NCBI RefSeq assembly: GCF_001953305.1
Contig: NZ_MTFE01000010.1
Coordinates: 1,672,037 to 1,735,981, forward strand
DNA: 63,945 nt
DNA from: Cnuella takakiae
GTDB lineage: Bacteria; Bacteroidota; Bacteroidia; Chitinophagales; Chitinophagaceae
Reading direction: 5' to 3'
Of the stretch, positions 26,935 to 35,415 are shown piece after piece. The number at the start of each line of letters is the position of its first letter. The first letter of the stretch is position 1. A program made the position numbers and the translations under genes. The notes beneath the pieces are model-generated. The model worked only from the letters and a program-made list of their open reading frames with translations, was not told the DNA's origin and made no database searches.

Positions 26935-27197
26935 ATGCCTACTTGTCCCGCAAAAAAAGACGCTGTTTTGCTTGCCGAAGTTTTAGAATCCGAAAGATTT
27001 TGCTGCATCAAAACTGCTGCCGGTTTACTGCCAGTTTTAAACCCATGTCATTTCAAATGGTCTGTTGAAAAATACGTTTACGCTTGACCGAAATAATTGT
27101 TTTTAAAAAATCCTGTAATAGCTGTTTGTTCCGGATGCGTTTATTGAACTGATGGTTACCTGCTATTGTAAGCTAATTTTAATTCAAATCCAGACCC

Positions 27198-28271
27198 ATG
27201 AAATGTATCCTTTTAATGCTGGCTTCTTTGCTGCTGCTAGGATGTAAAAAGGACCTGGCTGCGCCTATTGCGCAGCCAGGTGATTCTCTTTACTTTCCGC
27301 CACCAGGCAATACCTGGGCGCAAATATCCCCGGCATCCTTGGGTTGGAACGAAGCGGCCCTCCCTGCGTTGTATGATTTGCTGGAACAAAAGCAAACCAA
27401 GGCCTTTCTGATCCTTTACAACGGCCACATTGTACTGGAGCGGTACTTTGGCCGTTTCACCGCCGACAGTAGCTGGTATTGGGCGTCGGCAGGTAAAACG
27501 CTGACGGCTGCCCTGGTAGGTATTGCGCAGCACCAGGGTAAGCTCGATATCGGCAACCGGACATCCCAGTACCTGGATCAGGGGTGGACATCGCTGCCTT
27601 TGGCAAAGGAAAACAACATCACCATTCGGCACCAGCTTACCATGACTACCGGCCTGGACGACGCTACCGGCGATGCCGACTGCACCCAGCCAGCCTGCCT
27701 GCAGTTCAAAGCCGATGCGGGCACCCGCTGGGCCTACCACAATGCACCCTATACCCTGTTGGATAAAGTACTGGAACAGGCTACCGGCACCACCTTCAAC
27801 AGCTATTTCCGCCAGCAGGTTGGCAGCCGGATTGGAATGGACGGCACTTGGGTAAGGGTGGGGTACAATAATGTTTTATTCAGTACTGCCCGTAGTATGG
27901 CACGCTTTGGTATCCTGATGCTGCATAAGGGTAAGTGGCAAGACCAAACAGTACTGCCTGACGCAGCTTACCAAAACAGCCAAATCAGCAGTTCGCAGCC
28001 GCTGAATCCGTCATACGGGTATCTTACCTGGCTTAATGGCAAGGACCGGCATATGCTGCCTACCTTACAGTTTGTGTTTAGTGGATCGCTGGTGCCCAAT
28101 GCCCCCGCGGACCTTTTTGCCGCTTTGGGTAAGAACGACCAGAAGCTTTACGTGGTGCCCTCCAAAAAGCTGGTGGTAGTACGCATGGGTGAAAGTGCCG
28201 GCAATGTGCGGATGGCTGTTTCCAGTTTCGACAACGAGTTGTGGGGGGCCTTGAACCAGGTGATCCGCTAA
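27198..28271 (+). CDS. Serine hydrolase, class C beta-lactamase-like lipoprotein
   Basis: A 357-residue lipoprotein (signal MKCILLMLASLLLLGC, Cys16). The beta-lactamase/penicillin-binding fold is shown by WASAGKTL with the SxxK pair Ser97-Lys100 and WAYHNAPY with YxN (Tyr180, Asn182). The third motif near the C-terminus is not clear. Members of this broad family are esterases, D-aminopeptidases or carboxypeptidases more often than drug-degrading enzymes, so no resistance role should be assumed. It lies between two tRNA genes and has its own spacer of about 260 bp. Confidence 0.85.
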   Translation: MKCILLMLASLLLLGCKKDLAAPIAQPGDSLYFPPPGNTWAQISPASLGWNEAALPALYDLLEQKQTKAFLILYNGHIVLERYFGRFTADSSWYWASAGKTLTAALVGIAQHQGKLDIGNRTSQYLDQGWTSLPLAKENNITIRHQLTMTTGLDDATGDADCTQPACLQFKADAGTRWAYHNAPYTLLDKVLEQATGTTFNSYFRQQVGSRIGMDGTWVRVGYNNVLFSTARSMARFGILMLHKGKWQDQTVLPDAAYQNSQISSSQPLNPSYGYLTWLNGKDRHMLPTLQFVFSGSLVPNAPADLFAALGKNDQKLYVVPSKKLVVVRMGESAGNVRMAVSSFDNELWGALNQVIR

Positions 28272-28287
28272 AGGATTGGAATATTGT

Positions 28288-28318
28288 TTTGCAGGTAATA
28301 ATGAAAAGCCTACATTTG
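28288..28318 (+). promoter_or_regulatory. Promoter of tRNA-Pro
   Basis: TTTG (28288-28291) and TACATTTG (28311-28318) are separated by 19 bp, a textbook Bacteroidetes -33/-7 pair, 22 bp upstream of the tRNA. Confidence 0.7.
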
Positions 28319-28340
28319 CCACCCCGCAGCCCGCGGGACC

Positions 28341-28414
28341 CGGGAAGTAGCGCAGGCCGGTAGCGCACCTGGTTTGGGACCAGGGGGTCGCAGGTTCGAA
28401 TCCTGTCTTCCCGA
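28341..28414 (+). tRNA. tRNA-Pro (anticodon UGG), integration target
   Basis: Acceptor stem CGGGAAG/CTTCCCG with discriminator A, anticodon stem CCTGG/CCAGG around TTTGGGA (anticodon TGG) and T-arm GCAGGTTCGAATCCTGT. CCA is not encoded. The last 12 bases belong to a 13-bp sequence repeated at 55146-55158, so an element has integrated here without damaging the gene. Confidence 0.95.
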
Positions 28415-28415
28415 C
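28403..28415 (+). repeat. Attachment site, left (attL of element 1)
   Basis: CTGTCTTCCCGAC, covering the 3' end of tRNA-Pro and one base beyond. The same 13 bases recur in direct orientation at 55146-55158. Confidence 0.85.
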
Positions 28416-28429
28416 AACTTAGAATAGCA

Positions 28430-28452
28430 AACCCGCTCTAGTAGCGGGTTTT
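28430..28452 (+). terminator. Terminator after tRNA-Pro
   Basis: An 8-bp stem AACCCGCT/AGCGGGTT with a 5-nt loop and short T-run. It lies just inside the element, so the element supplies the terminator of the reconstituted tRNA gene. Confidence 0.65.
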
Positions 28453-28471
28453 GTCGTTTTTGGTGATGAAT

Positions 28472-28495
28472 GGTAGCAAAAAGGGTAGCAATTTT
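28472..28495 (+). repeat. Left subterminal repeat, integrase arm-type site
   Basis: Two GGTAGCAA copies 11-12 bp apart (GGTAGCAAAAA then GGTAGCAATTTT). The same double motif occurs at 55008-55032 near the right end. Paired sites of this kind usually bind the N-terminal domain of the integrase or its directionality factor. Confidence 0.65.
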
Positions 28496-28543
28496 ATCTA
28501 TTATTCAGTTTTAAAATCAGGATTCTATTTTTGATGTCTCGTT

Positions 28544-30988
28544 CTAAGCAGGTAGTAATACGTAGAAAATAGCACCTTCATCTAGTTGTGATTCTGCCCA
28601 GATAAAGCCATTGTGATTTTCAACTACTTTCCGTGCAATGGACAGTCCTATCCCAGTTCCTGAATATTCTTCTTTTCCATGTAGGCGCTGAAACATTTTA
28701 AATATCTTATCGGCATATTCTTGTTTAAAACCTATTCCATTGTCTTTTATTTCAATCAGGTGAAACTTTTGATCTTTTTGTTCGGGCAACACTTTATCTG
28801 CAACATCATAGCCAAATACTACTCTAGAAGAGATTAAAATAACAGGTGTCTGTTTAGGTTTGCTATACTTTAATGCGTTGCTTAAAATATTTTGTAGTAG
28901 TTGTTGTAATTGACGCTTGTAGCCTTTGATTGTTGGAAGTTGTCCTACTTCTATCTCCGCATTCTGTTCTTCAATAATTAGCTCTAAATCACTTAATACA
29001 ATATTTACTTTAACGTTTAAGTTCACCTCCTCTTTTTCCATTGGCTTTTCACTGACTTTGGAGAACTCTAGTAAATCATCCACTAAAAGGCCCATACGAT
29101 GTGCTGCATTTTCAACACGATCAAATAGGTACTGCTCTTTCTCTGATAGCCGATTCCTAAGAGTTAATTTTAAGCGATTTGTAAACGTTAGCACTTTACG
29201 GATTGGCTCTTTCATGTCATGTGATGCAGCATGAGCAAACTCTTCCAAATTGCTATTAGACCTGGACAGTTCTAAATTTGATTGCATTAGGGCCTTATTA
29301 GCAAGTGCTAGTTCTAGGGTGCGCTTCTCTACCTTAAGTTCTAGCAGTTCCGCAGCTTTGCGCTCTTCTGTGATATCCATTAAGGTACCGATGATCAAAG
29401 GTTCGCTGTCGGGCTGGACAAAATGTCCATTTAACCGAACCCAACGTATATTTTGGTCCGTCTGGATGATTCTTGCTTCATAAAATAGCACACCAGTTTG
29501 TTTGGCTATTTCCAATGCTTTTTGGCGAATCGGTTGATCTTCCGGATTTACTGCATCAATAAAGGTCTGATATGGCCACTGTTTTGTAGGATCTAATCCT
29601 AAAATATCTGCACTTCTTGGTGAGTGAATAATAGTATGTTTCTTTACATTTATTTCAAAAGTTCCTAAACGGGCAATTTCTATAGCGGCATTTGCCCGTG
29701 CCTCACTTTCTTTTAGAGCTTCCGTAGCTATTATTTGCTCGTGGATTTCAATTCCTACACCTATATAACCCATAAACTCTCCGGTAGGTAAGTATCTAGG
29801 TGTTCCCTTAAATAAGTGCCAACGGTACTGCCCATCGTGTCTTTTCAAACGCACTGCAGGTAGGGTGTATGGTTCCTTATTTTGGAAAGCAGGAACATAT
29901 CTTTCGAATATACCTTGTACGTCCTCTGGATGTACAATTCCATCCCAGGCCCGGCCTAAGGCCTCTTCATAGCCCTGACCAGTATAGGTAAGCCAAGTCT
30001 TGTTGAAATAACTCATTCTTGCTTCCGCATCTGGTTCTACCATGTAGACAATCATTGGTGAGTTGTCGGCCAAACTACGGAACCTTAACTCGCCTTCCTC
30101 TACCTTATGGCGAGTTAATACCTGTTCTGTAACGTCTACGGCAACCACAATAATTCCTGATATGGTGCCATCTAAGTCGCGAAAAGGTTCATACACGAAA
30201 TTCAAAAAGCGGGTTTCAATTTCGCCTTTACGGGGCAGTTGCACAGGCTGTTCACTGGCATTAATGGTTTCTCCTTTTACTAGCACCCTATTAAGGAGAT
30301 CTTCTAAACCTTGGTTACGAGCTTCCGGAAGCCCTTCAAAAATGGGTTTGTTCAACAGTTCTGCCTCTTCTCGACCCCAAATTTCAAAAATGCGATTGTT
30401 GGCAATCTCCACAACGAAAGAAGGGCCTTTTAGAATACACATGGCCACAGGAGATTGCAAGATCGTAGCGCGAAGATTGCGCTCACTTTGTTCCACTTTA
30501 TGAGCGGCCAACACTTTTTCTGTTGTTTCTATAACAGCACAAAACAATCCGTTGATGGTTCCTGATTCATCCACAATTGGACTGTAGGAAAATGTGAAAT
30601 AAGATTCCTCAATAAAGCCTCTTCGGTCGATTAAAAGCAGCTGGTCTTCTGCCCATGTTGACTGACCATTAAATACTGCATCCACTAGCGGAGATAGATC
30701 GTCCCAAATTTCAGCCCAACCTTCCCGCCCCGATTTTCCCAAGAGGTCAGGATGTTTACCCCCCGCAATGGTCCGGTAGCCATCATTGTAAAAGGTTGTA
30801 AGCTCCTTACCCCACCATACAAACATGGGGAACTTGGAATTAAGCAACAAATTGATTGAAGTGCGGAGACTTTGGGGCCATGTATCGGGAGTACCTACTG
30901 CTGTATTGCTCCAGTCTTTAGTTCTCATCAGTTCGCCAATCTCACCTCCATTTTTCAAAAAAGGAAGCGAGCTCACTTTATTAACCAT
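28544..30988 (-). CDS. Multi-PAS sensor histidine kinase
   Basis: About 814 residues from MVNKVSSLPFLKNGG; a frame starting 102 bases earlier has no conserved extension. No membrane segment is seen, so it is a soluble sensor. About four PAS units come first: LRTSINLLLNSKFPMFVWWG at the start, then ATILQSPVAMCILKGPSFVV, RSLADNSPMIVYMVEPDAEA and IEIARLGTFEINVKKH. A HisKA domain with SHDMKEPIRKV (phospho-His) follows, then HATPase_c with N-box ILSNALKYS, DNGIGF and GTGIGLSIARKVVENH. No response regulator gene is adjacent. It is a clear paralogue of the kinase at 47613, within the same element. Confidence 0.9.
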   Translation of the reverse strand: MVNKVSSLPFLKNGGEIGELMRTKDWSNTAVGTPDTWPQSLRTSINLLLNSKFPMFVWWGKELTTFYNDGYRTIAGGKHPDLLGKSGREGWAEIWDDLSPLVDAVFNGQSTWAEDQLLLIDRRGFIEESYFTFSYSPIVDESGTINGLFCAVIETTEKVLAAHKVEQSERNLRATILQSPVAMCILKGPSFVVEIANNRIFEIWGREEAELLNKPIFEGLPEARNQGLEDLLNRVLVKGETINASEQPVQLPRKGEIETRFLNFVYEPFRDLDGTISGIIVVAVDVTEQVLTRHKVEEGELRFRSLADNSPMIVYMVEPDAEARMSYFNKTWLTYTGQGYEEALGRAWDGIVHPEDVQGIFERYVPAFQNKEPYTLPAVRLKRHDGQYRWHLFKGTPRYLPTGEFMGYIGVGIEIHEQIIATEALKESEARANAAIEIARLGTFEINVKKHTIIHSPRSADILGLDPTKQWPYQTFIDAVNPEDQPIRQKALEIAKQTGVLFYEARIIQTDQNIRWVRLNGHFVQPDSEPLIIGTLMDITEERKAAELLELKVEKRTLELALANKALMQSNLELSRSNSNLEEFAHAASHDMKEPIRKVLTFTNRLKLTLRNRLSEKEQYLFDRVENAAHRMGLLVDDLLEFSKVSEKPMEKEEVNLNVKVNIVLSDLELIIEEQNAEIEVGQLPTIKGYKRQLQQLLQNILSNALKYSKPKQTPVILISSRVVFGYDVADKVLPEQKDQKFHLIEIKDNGIGFKQEYADKIFKMFQRLHGKEEYSGTGIGLSIARKVVENHNGFIWAESQLDEGAIFYVLLPA

Positions 30989-31259
30989 AATGTATTGTAA
31001 GTCAAAGTTTGGTTCCAAAAGTAAGTAGGCTACCCTATTAAAACAGTTGGTTGGAAAATGAAAAAAGCGTTTCATAAACCGCCAAGGCATCTAATCAAGT
31101 TCATTGAAATAGATTTTGCCTTCATTGCGGCGGGTCAAGTATGGTTTATAGGGTTTACAGCAAATTGAAATAACTCCTTATAACTGGTGTCAGGCCGAAA
31201 ATATAAGGCATTTAATAGATAAATGATGGTCTATAGCTCTTTAATGAAAGGTTAACACC

Positions 31260-31547
31260 TCAACTGTTTAGTATAGCCACCCTTTTGGATTCGTATTCGC
31301 TAGGGTGCAGCAAATGCCGACGCCCTTCCAGTTCATTTAACTTGTCTTCTTTCTGTTGCGCCAGCAGCTGCGCATCGGTTATCCCCAGGGAGCGCGAATG
31401 AATGGCCGCAATTGCTGTCAACTTTTCCAAACTGGTTTGCATTCCCTTTATGCCATCAGTAATGGCTTTGCGGATGATGAAATAAAGAACGAGGGCAACA
31501 ACAAGATTGCCAGCCAGCAAGGCGGCAAGTAGTAAGGTTTGATCCAT
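31260..31547 (-). CDS. Small membrane protein with SHOCT-like tail
   Basis: 95 residues from MDQTLLLAALL. One N-terminal transmembrane helix (LLAALLAGNLVVALVLYFII), a charged helical middle, and a C-terminal 30 residues (DKLNELEGRRHLLHPSEYESKRVAIL) that resemble the SHOCT oligomerization motif. Function unknown. It stands alone between the kinase gene and a plus-strand gene. Confidence 0.6.
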   Translation of the reverse strand: MDQTLLLAALLAGNLVVALVLYFIIRKAITDGIKGMQTSLEKLTAIAAIHSRSLGITDAQLLAQQKEDKLNELEGRRHLLHPSEYESKRVAILNS

Positions 31548-31649
31548 GTCGATGGTTTTGGTTCGGTGTGGCAATATAAAGCCTTTACCTAGGTAATTTA
31601 ATATCGTTTCCTTTGCATTTTCCAGCTAGCCATATTCTAACTTCATCAA

Positions 31650-31997
31650 ATGCGCTTCCATCTTACCATCCCCCACGGCATCTACACTTTCCGCTTTGAT
31701 GTGGAAGCAGCGGGTAAGGATAAGCATTTTGAGCAGTGGCGCCTGGTTGCAGGTGATAGGGTTGTGGTGCTCCAGAGCAACCGGCCAATGCTCCAGGCAA
31801 GGGGACTTAAAAAAAAGCCGGTTACTTGGAAGGTTGTTGAGGGAGAGGTCAAAGATGAGAAAGCGCTGGCGAAGGTGTGCAAGGCTATTGAGGACCATCT
31901 GGCGGGGCCACCTCCACCACCTCAACCTGCATCCCCATTTCCTGATTTGCCGGCGCGAATGCTGCTGAAACAACCCAACCCCAGAAAACAGGGCTAA
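31650..31997 (+). CDS. Small hypothetical protein
   Basis: 115 residues. A beta-rich first half (FHLTIPHGIYTFRFDVE...WRLVAGDRVVVLQSNRPMLQARGL) is followed by VTWKVVEGEV, a short helix (KALAKVCKAIEDHL) and a proline-rich tail. I believe similar small proteins recur in Bacteroidota mobile DNA, but know no function. Open frames on the other strand here look like shadows. Confidence 0.6.
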   Translation: MRFHLTIPHGIYTFRFDVEAAGKDKHFEQWRLVAGDRVVVLQSNRPMLQARGLKKKPVTWKVVEGEVKDEKALAKVCKAIEDHLAGPPPPPQPASPFPDLPARMLLKQPNPRKQG

Positions 31998-32121
31998 ACA
32001 GCGACCTTTCGGCAAAAGGAAGTAGTGGTTGTAGATTATTGGGTCCTTGCTGGAGCGGGAGATTGAAGGCGGTGGTGTAAAAGTATAAAGAATAAACTAT
32101 TGTAAAGGGTGAAAATGTCAC

Positions 32122-32703
32122 CTATGAATCCGGCGAAAAAATCATGTCATAATTGTCAAGGAGGAAGTGCCCAAACATATTTGCGACAACTTTAGGCTTA
32201 GTCTGCTTACGGTTCATCAATAAATAAACTGCGTTTTTGGTATCACGCATATGGATGAAGTATGCAGGAGAAAATAAGTTGACCATTGCATAATCGTAAA
32301 TAGCAAATCGCACTCTCTTGTACCGGTCAATAAACTTCCTTTTTTCTTTAGGAGAAGAAAAAGCTTTACCTGATAATATTGTCTCATCGAACTTTCTCGG
32401 CACTGCGTAAAATGATAGATTGGCAGCAGGGTTCCTTTTCCAATAATCAAGCATTGCGTAAAGGCAGGTGGTTATGACCTTAAAAGCGTCATCGTCATTA
32501 TAAATTTTGTCAAACCTGTTTTTGGCATTGCGCTCATCCATTCCACAGTACTTTACCGCTGTAACACCAAAACTGAATGTTTCGAATGTTACCATGTAAC
32601 GCCTGTGCACTGCAGGGAAACTGTACTGGGTGATTAAAATGGGATTAGGGACAAGTGTAGGTTTAGCACCAAGGTACCTTAAGGGGTATGGCTTATCGAA
32701 CAT
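32122..32703 (-). CDS. Hypothetical protein, coupled with upstream gene
   Basis: 193 residues, not recognised. No signal peptide. Mixed alpha/beta composition with basic stretches (SSPKEKRKFIDRYKRVRFAIYDYAMVNLF). Its ATG overlaps the stop of the preceding minus-strand gene by one base (TAATG), so the two are translationally coupled and probably work together. It lies in an AT-rich stretch of element 1. Confidence 0.6.
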   Translation of the reverse strand: MFDKPYPLRYLGAKPTLVPNPILITQYSFPAVHRRYMVTFETFSFGVTAVKYCGMDERNAKNRFDKIYNDDDAFKVITTCLYAMLDYWKRNPAANLSFYAVPRKFDETILSGKAFSSPKEKRKFIDRYKRVRFAIYDYAMVNLFSPAYFIHMRDTKNAVYLLMNRKQTKPKVVANMFGHFLLDNYDMIFSPDS

Positions 32704-32933
32704 TAGCCGATGCTAAAAAACTGGTAAACGTTATTACGTTCGCTCATTTGCTGAGAAGGAGAAAGTACTTCAAAATCGAATACTACTTTGCTTTTTGACT
32801 GACCTGGGGCATTAACAGCAAGGCGACGCCCAATAGGCAGAGCGTTGGATGCATTCAACCTATTACGCATGCGAATGCTTTTGGCCGGAGCCATTGCAAC
32901 TGAAGCGGCTGCATTTTTAGCGTAGGTTTTCAT
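32703..32933 (-). CDS. Small basic hypothetical protein
   Basis: About 76 residues from MKTYAKNAAASVAMAP; a longer frame from 33005 (MFVNQNALTF) is also possible. It is rich in Ala, Arg and Lys at the N-terminus (SIRMRNRLNASNALPIGRRLAVNAP) and may bind nucleic acid. It is the first gene of a two-gene unit with the 193-residue protein. No family recognised. Confidence 0.5.
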   Translation of the reverse strand: MKTYAKNAAASVAMAPAKSIRMRNRLNASNALPIGRRLAVNAPGQSKSKVVFDFEVLSPSQQMSERNNVYQFFSIG

Positions 32934-33331
32934 TGTATTCCGTTTTGATTCCGATTGCTTTACACTTGTACTGACAAAAGTCAAAGCATTTTGATTCACA
33001 AACATAATATCAAAAATGATACAATATGCAACAATTAGTAACAATTCACGACATTTTCACACCACGCAAAGGCAATGTACGCACGGAAGAATTATGATTA
33101 TCAATGACTTCGGGCCATAGCTAGGAAATGCGGGTAAAATGGAGGCTCGGGACAAGGACATGAACTCCGCCCACAATGGGTATATTGACGCCCAGTTTTG
33201 ATTGCCGGAGATCTTCACGAATTGAACCTGTGCCAGCTGGGATGGTGTGGCTTGGCTAAAGCAAAAGGGCAAATGCCTCTTTATTTTCTCCAGAAACGGA
33301 AAACTCATATCTTATAATAAAAATTTCAAAC

Positions 33332-33589
33332 ATGAAGGATTATTATGTTGCACAGGTCCAGGTGATTATTGATGGAAAGGAAAGTGTTACTATCCCCATT
33401 TCTGGACAAGGATTTAATCCTAATATGGTTAAAAGTTCAGCAGAAAGAAAAGCAAGGGAAACTTACGAAGGAAACACGTTTGCGTCTGTGATTCTAAGTA
33501 AGGAGGATTATGACCTGGAAGAGTTTAAGCAAATCACTGGTGGCAACCCTCCATGGCTAGGAGGCGATCGGCTTCAACCTGGGAAATAA
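33332..33589 (+). CDS. Small hypothetical protein
   Basis: 85 residues (MKDYYVAQVQVIIDGKESVTIPISGQGFN...). It has an N-terminal beta hairpin, a lysine-rich helix (MVKSSAERKARETY) and a C-terminal GGNPPWLGGDRL. Cytoplasmic by sequence. No family recognised. It is followed 40 bp later by the small exported frame at 33630. Confidence 0.55.
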   Translation: MKDYYVAQVQVIIDGKESVTIPISGQGFNPNMVKSSAERKARETYEGNTFASVILSKEDYDLEEFKQITGGNPPWLGGDRLQPGK

Positions 33590-33629
33590 TACTTTTACTC
33601 ATTCAAATCTCTATAATTATAAAAACCAT

Positions 33630-33788
33630 ATAAATAAGCTGCTTTGCCTCTTTGCCGCTGGACTCCTGTTCTTGTATCCTACCGAATCGCATGCCCAAAA
33701 GAAAAGGTCCTACAAACCCAAAACTGTGAGTGTCAAATCGTACACCACCAAGAAGGGCAAGAGGGTCCGTGCTCACAAAAGATCATAG
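33630..33788 (+). CDS. Small secreted basic peptide without an ATG start
   Basis: A 52-codon frame whose translation (?)NKLLCLFAAGLLFLYPTESHAQ reads as a complete signal peptide, followed by a very basic tail (KKRSYKPKTV, SVKSYTTKKGKRVRAHKRS). The codon where Met is expected is ATA, and no ATG, GTG or TTG is well placed upstream. Either a single base change has silenced a once real gene, or an unusual start is used. The tail resembles the KSYTKKDGT-type C-termini of other small exported proteins. Confidence 0.45.
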   Translation: MNKLLCLFAAGLLFLYPTESHAQKKRSYKPKTVSVKSYTTKKGKRVRAHKRS

Positions 33789-33841
33789 TTCATTCTTTCG
33801 CCTGTACAGGTAGTGATAAGAAGAGAACTGGCATAACAGAT

Positions 33842-33865
33842 AGGGGGCAAAAGCCCCCTTTGTCT
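33842..33865 (+). terminator. Intrinsic terminator
   Basis: AGGGGGC / GCCCCCT stem with an AAAA loop followed by TTTGTCTT, about 55 bp after the small secreted frame. Confidence 0.65.
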
Positions 33866-33977
33866 TATCCAAAGCGGTGCTAAAAGCTATCAAATATTAA
33901 AACTTCTTAATACCTTTTACGAAAGTTGCCCATCCGGCCAGTGAAAACCTTCATTTACAAACATCAAAACCAACTGT

Positions 33978-35039
33978 ATGTTTAGAAGGGAGTTTTTGGC
34001 CAAACTAGCAGCCTACATCACTGGCACTGTAGGTATCATCGTGAACTACGATGCACTAGAAGTAATCATCACCAAATTCAGTGAGCGCCTGCATGATAAT
34101 TTCTTACCAGAAAAGAACCAGGAGCTTATCAGGCAAATCTTCAGGATTCTTCCCTACCAAACCACCATTGTACCTGCAAGTAGCAATCCCCGCATTGAAG
34201 AACAGCTCAAAAAGATAAGCAGGGAAACGCCTATTAGAGAAGACGCGGACTTGCTCGACTACTTCTCCACCGCCACCCTCCGCGCCTCAGAAGCCTTCTG
34301 CCCTATATTTCTTAACCAAGAAAAGGCAGACATGAAGGATTGCAGGTTTGGGTACCGTCAGTGGGATAAGGTATTGAATGCGAGCACCACCAACAACATA
34401 TTGGCACTCGGATCACCCACTTCAAACTATGCCATCAGAACGGCTATGTTCTATGACAACATCCCGGATAAGAAGCTTTGCTTTAGAATGGATCCGGAAG
34501 CACCAACATATGTAACTACACCCTACCAGTTTGCATTGGATGAAGCTGAAATAATGCGCTTTGGCAATCCTGGTGACCGTCTCTACCATGCAAAAGGTAA
34601 GGAAGGGCAAAAGGGAGAGCAAATACCTAACTGGGGCTTGAAAACAGGTGAAGAGCAGTTGATACTTCCCAAAGTGAACCCTGCAGATGGACTTTTGCTG
34701 GAAGATTTCTTGGTGATTTCCATGATGCCCAACACTTTTCATCCGGATAACGTTGATAGGAATATTGCCGTGATTTGCATTGGAGGCACACACAGCTTAG
34801 GCACAATAGCTACCAAAAACCTCCTGCAAAGCGAGAGTTGCCTGCAAGCATTAAAAGACCGGCTGGAATCAATGGACTCTCCTCCTTACTGGCAGGCTGT
34901 ATTTAGAATTGAGCTGGAACCCTTTACAGAAAAGTTTAGTAAAATGAGCCTAATGGACGCTCAGAAAGTAGGTATTGAAGACAAAACTAAGCTTGTTGAT
35001 TGGGCCACGAAGCTCTATGATCAACGTAGCAGGAATTAA
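33978..35039 (+). CDS. Unrecognised protein, possible Rossmann-like sensor
   Basis: 353 residues. The N-terminal 25 (FRREFLAKLAAYITGTVGIIV) are weakly hydrophobic and may be an anchor or a helix. Two motif blocks stand out: NILALGSPTSNYAIR (residues about 138-152), and MPNTFHPD...IAVICIGGTHSLGTIATKNLL (about 253-285), where a strand ends in a Gly-rich turn. In some bacterial proteins a G-G-P-x-x-N block and a PNPFNP...AGCHGFGT block occur in the same order, and this may be a distant member. Function unknown. It is a single gene in the AT-rich cargo part of element 1. Confidence 0.6.
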   Translation: MFRREFLAKLAAYITGTVGIIVNYDALEVIITKFSERLHDNFLPEKNQELIRQIFRILPYQTTIVPASSNPRIEEQLKKISRETPIREDADLLDYFSTATLRASEAFCPIFLNQEKADMKDCRFGYRQWDKVLNASTTNNILALGSPTSNYAIRTAMFYDNIPDKKLCFRMDPEAPTYVTTPYQFALDEAEIMRFGNPGDRLYHAKGKEGQKGEQIPNWGLKTGEEQLILPKVNPADGLLLEDFLVISMMPNTFHPDNVDRNIAVICIGGTHSLGTIATKNLLQSESCLQALKDRLESMDSPPYWQAVFRIELEPFTEKFSKMSLMDAQKVGIEDKTKLVDWATKLYDQRSRN

Positions 35040-35092
35040 AACGGGTTAAAAGCCTTTTTTGAATCCTTTTCCATTATCTCTATACTATCCAA

Positions 35093-35311
35093 CTATACAA
35101 CCCTGGTTTTTATTTCGCCATTTTTCTTTTCGTACTTGGCAAAGTATTCTGTCAAAGCAGTTTCTATAACATCTTTGATTTTTAGCCGGTCCCAATAAGC
35201 AACATTTTTGGTTTTCTCTAATAATTCTGTTTTGATAATAAAGGTGGCACGCTCTTCACCTTCTTTTGTACCTTTTTGAGTAGATTTCTTTGTAGAGTCT
35301 TGATTTGCCAT
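35093..35311 (-). CDS. Small ribbon-helix-helix-like DNA-binding protein
   Basis: 72 residues. A charged flexible N-terminus (STKKSTQKGTKEGEE) is followed by RATFIIKTELLEKTKNVAYWDRLKIKDVIETALTEYF, which reads as a beta strand and two helices of an RHH (CopG/ParG-like) fold. Likely a transcriptional or segregation factor. It lies beside the internal integrase gene on the same strand, 105 bp away. Confidence 0.6.
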   Translation of the reverse strand: MANQDSTKKSTQKGTKEGEERATFIIKTELLEKTKNVAYWDRLKIKDVIETALTEYFAKYEKKNGEIKTRVV

Positions 35312-35354
35312 GGTTTAAAAGTATACAAGAAGCGGCAAATTGAGTAATATATGT

Positions 35355-35365
35355 TTACAAATATT
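35355..35365 (+). repeat. TTACAAATATT repeat, copy 1
   Basis: TTACAAATATT followed by ATTG; a direct copy lies at 37056-37066. The two flank the internal integrase and the Cys-cluster gene. AT-rich and short, so only a weak candidate for nested-element ends. Confidence 0.3.
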
Positions 35366-35415
35366 ATTGTTAATAATTAATTGGGTTTATTTATTTTGAG
35401 CTGTTTGGGGTTACA

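Noticed and set aside
27198-28271. Antibiotic-resistance beta-lactamase
   Set aside because: The SxxK and YxN motifs define a large serine-hydrolase family; the active-site surroundings do not point to a true beta-lactamase.
33057-33308. 83-codon minus-strand frame
   Set aside because: Odd composition, no start context, no domain, and it lies between convergent and divergent real genes; probably chance.
33644-33883. 79-codon plus-strand frame
   Set aside because: Overlaps in another frame the signal-peptide-bearing frame at 33630, which is far more protein-like.
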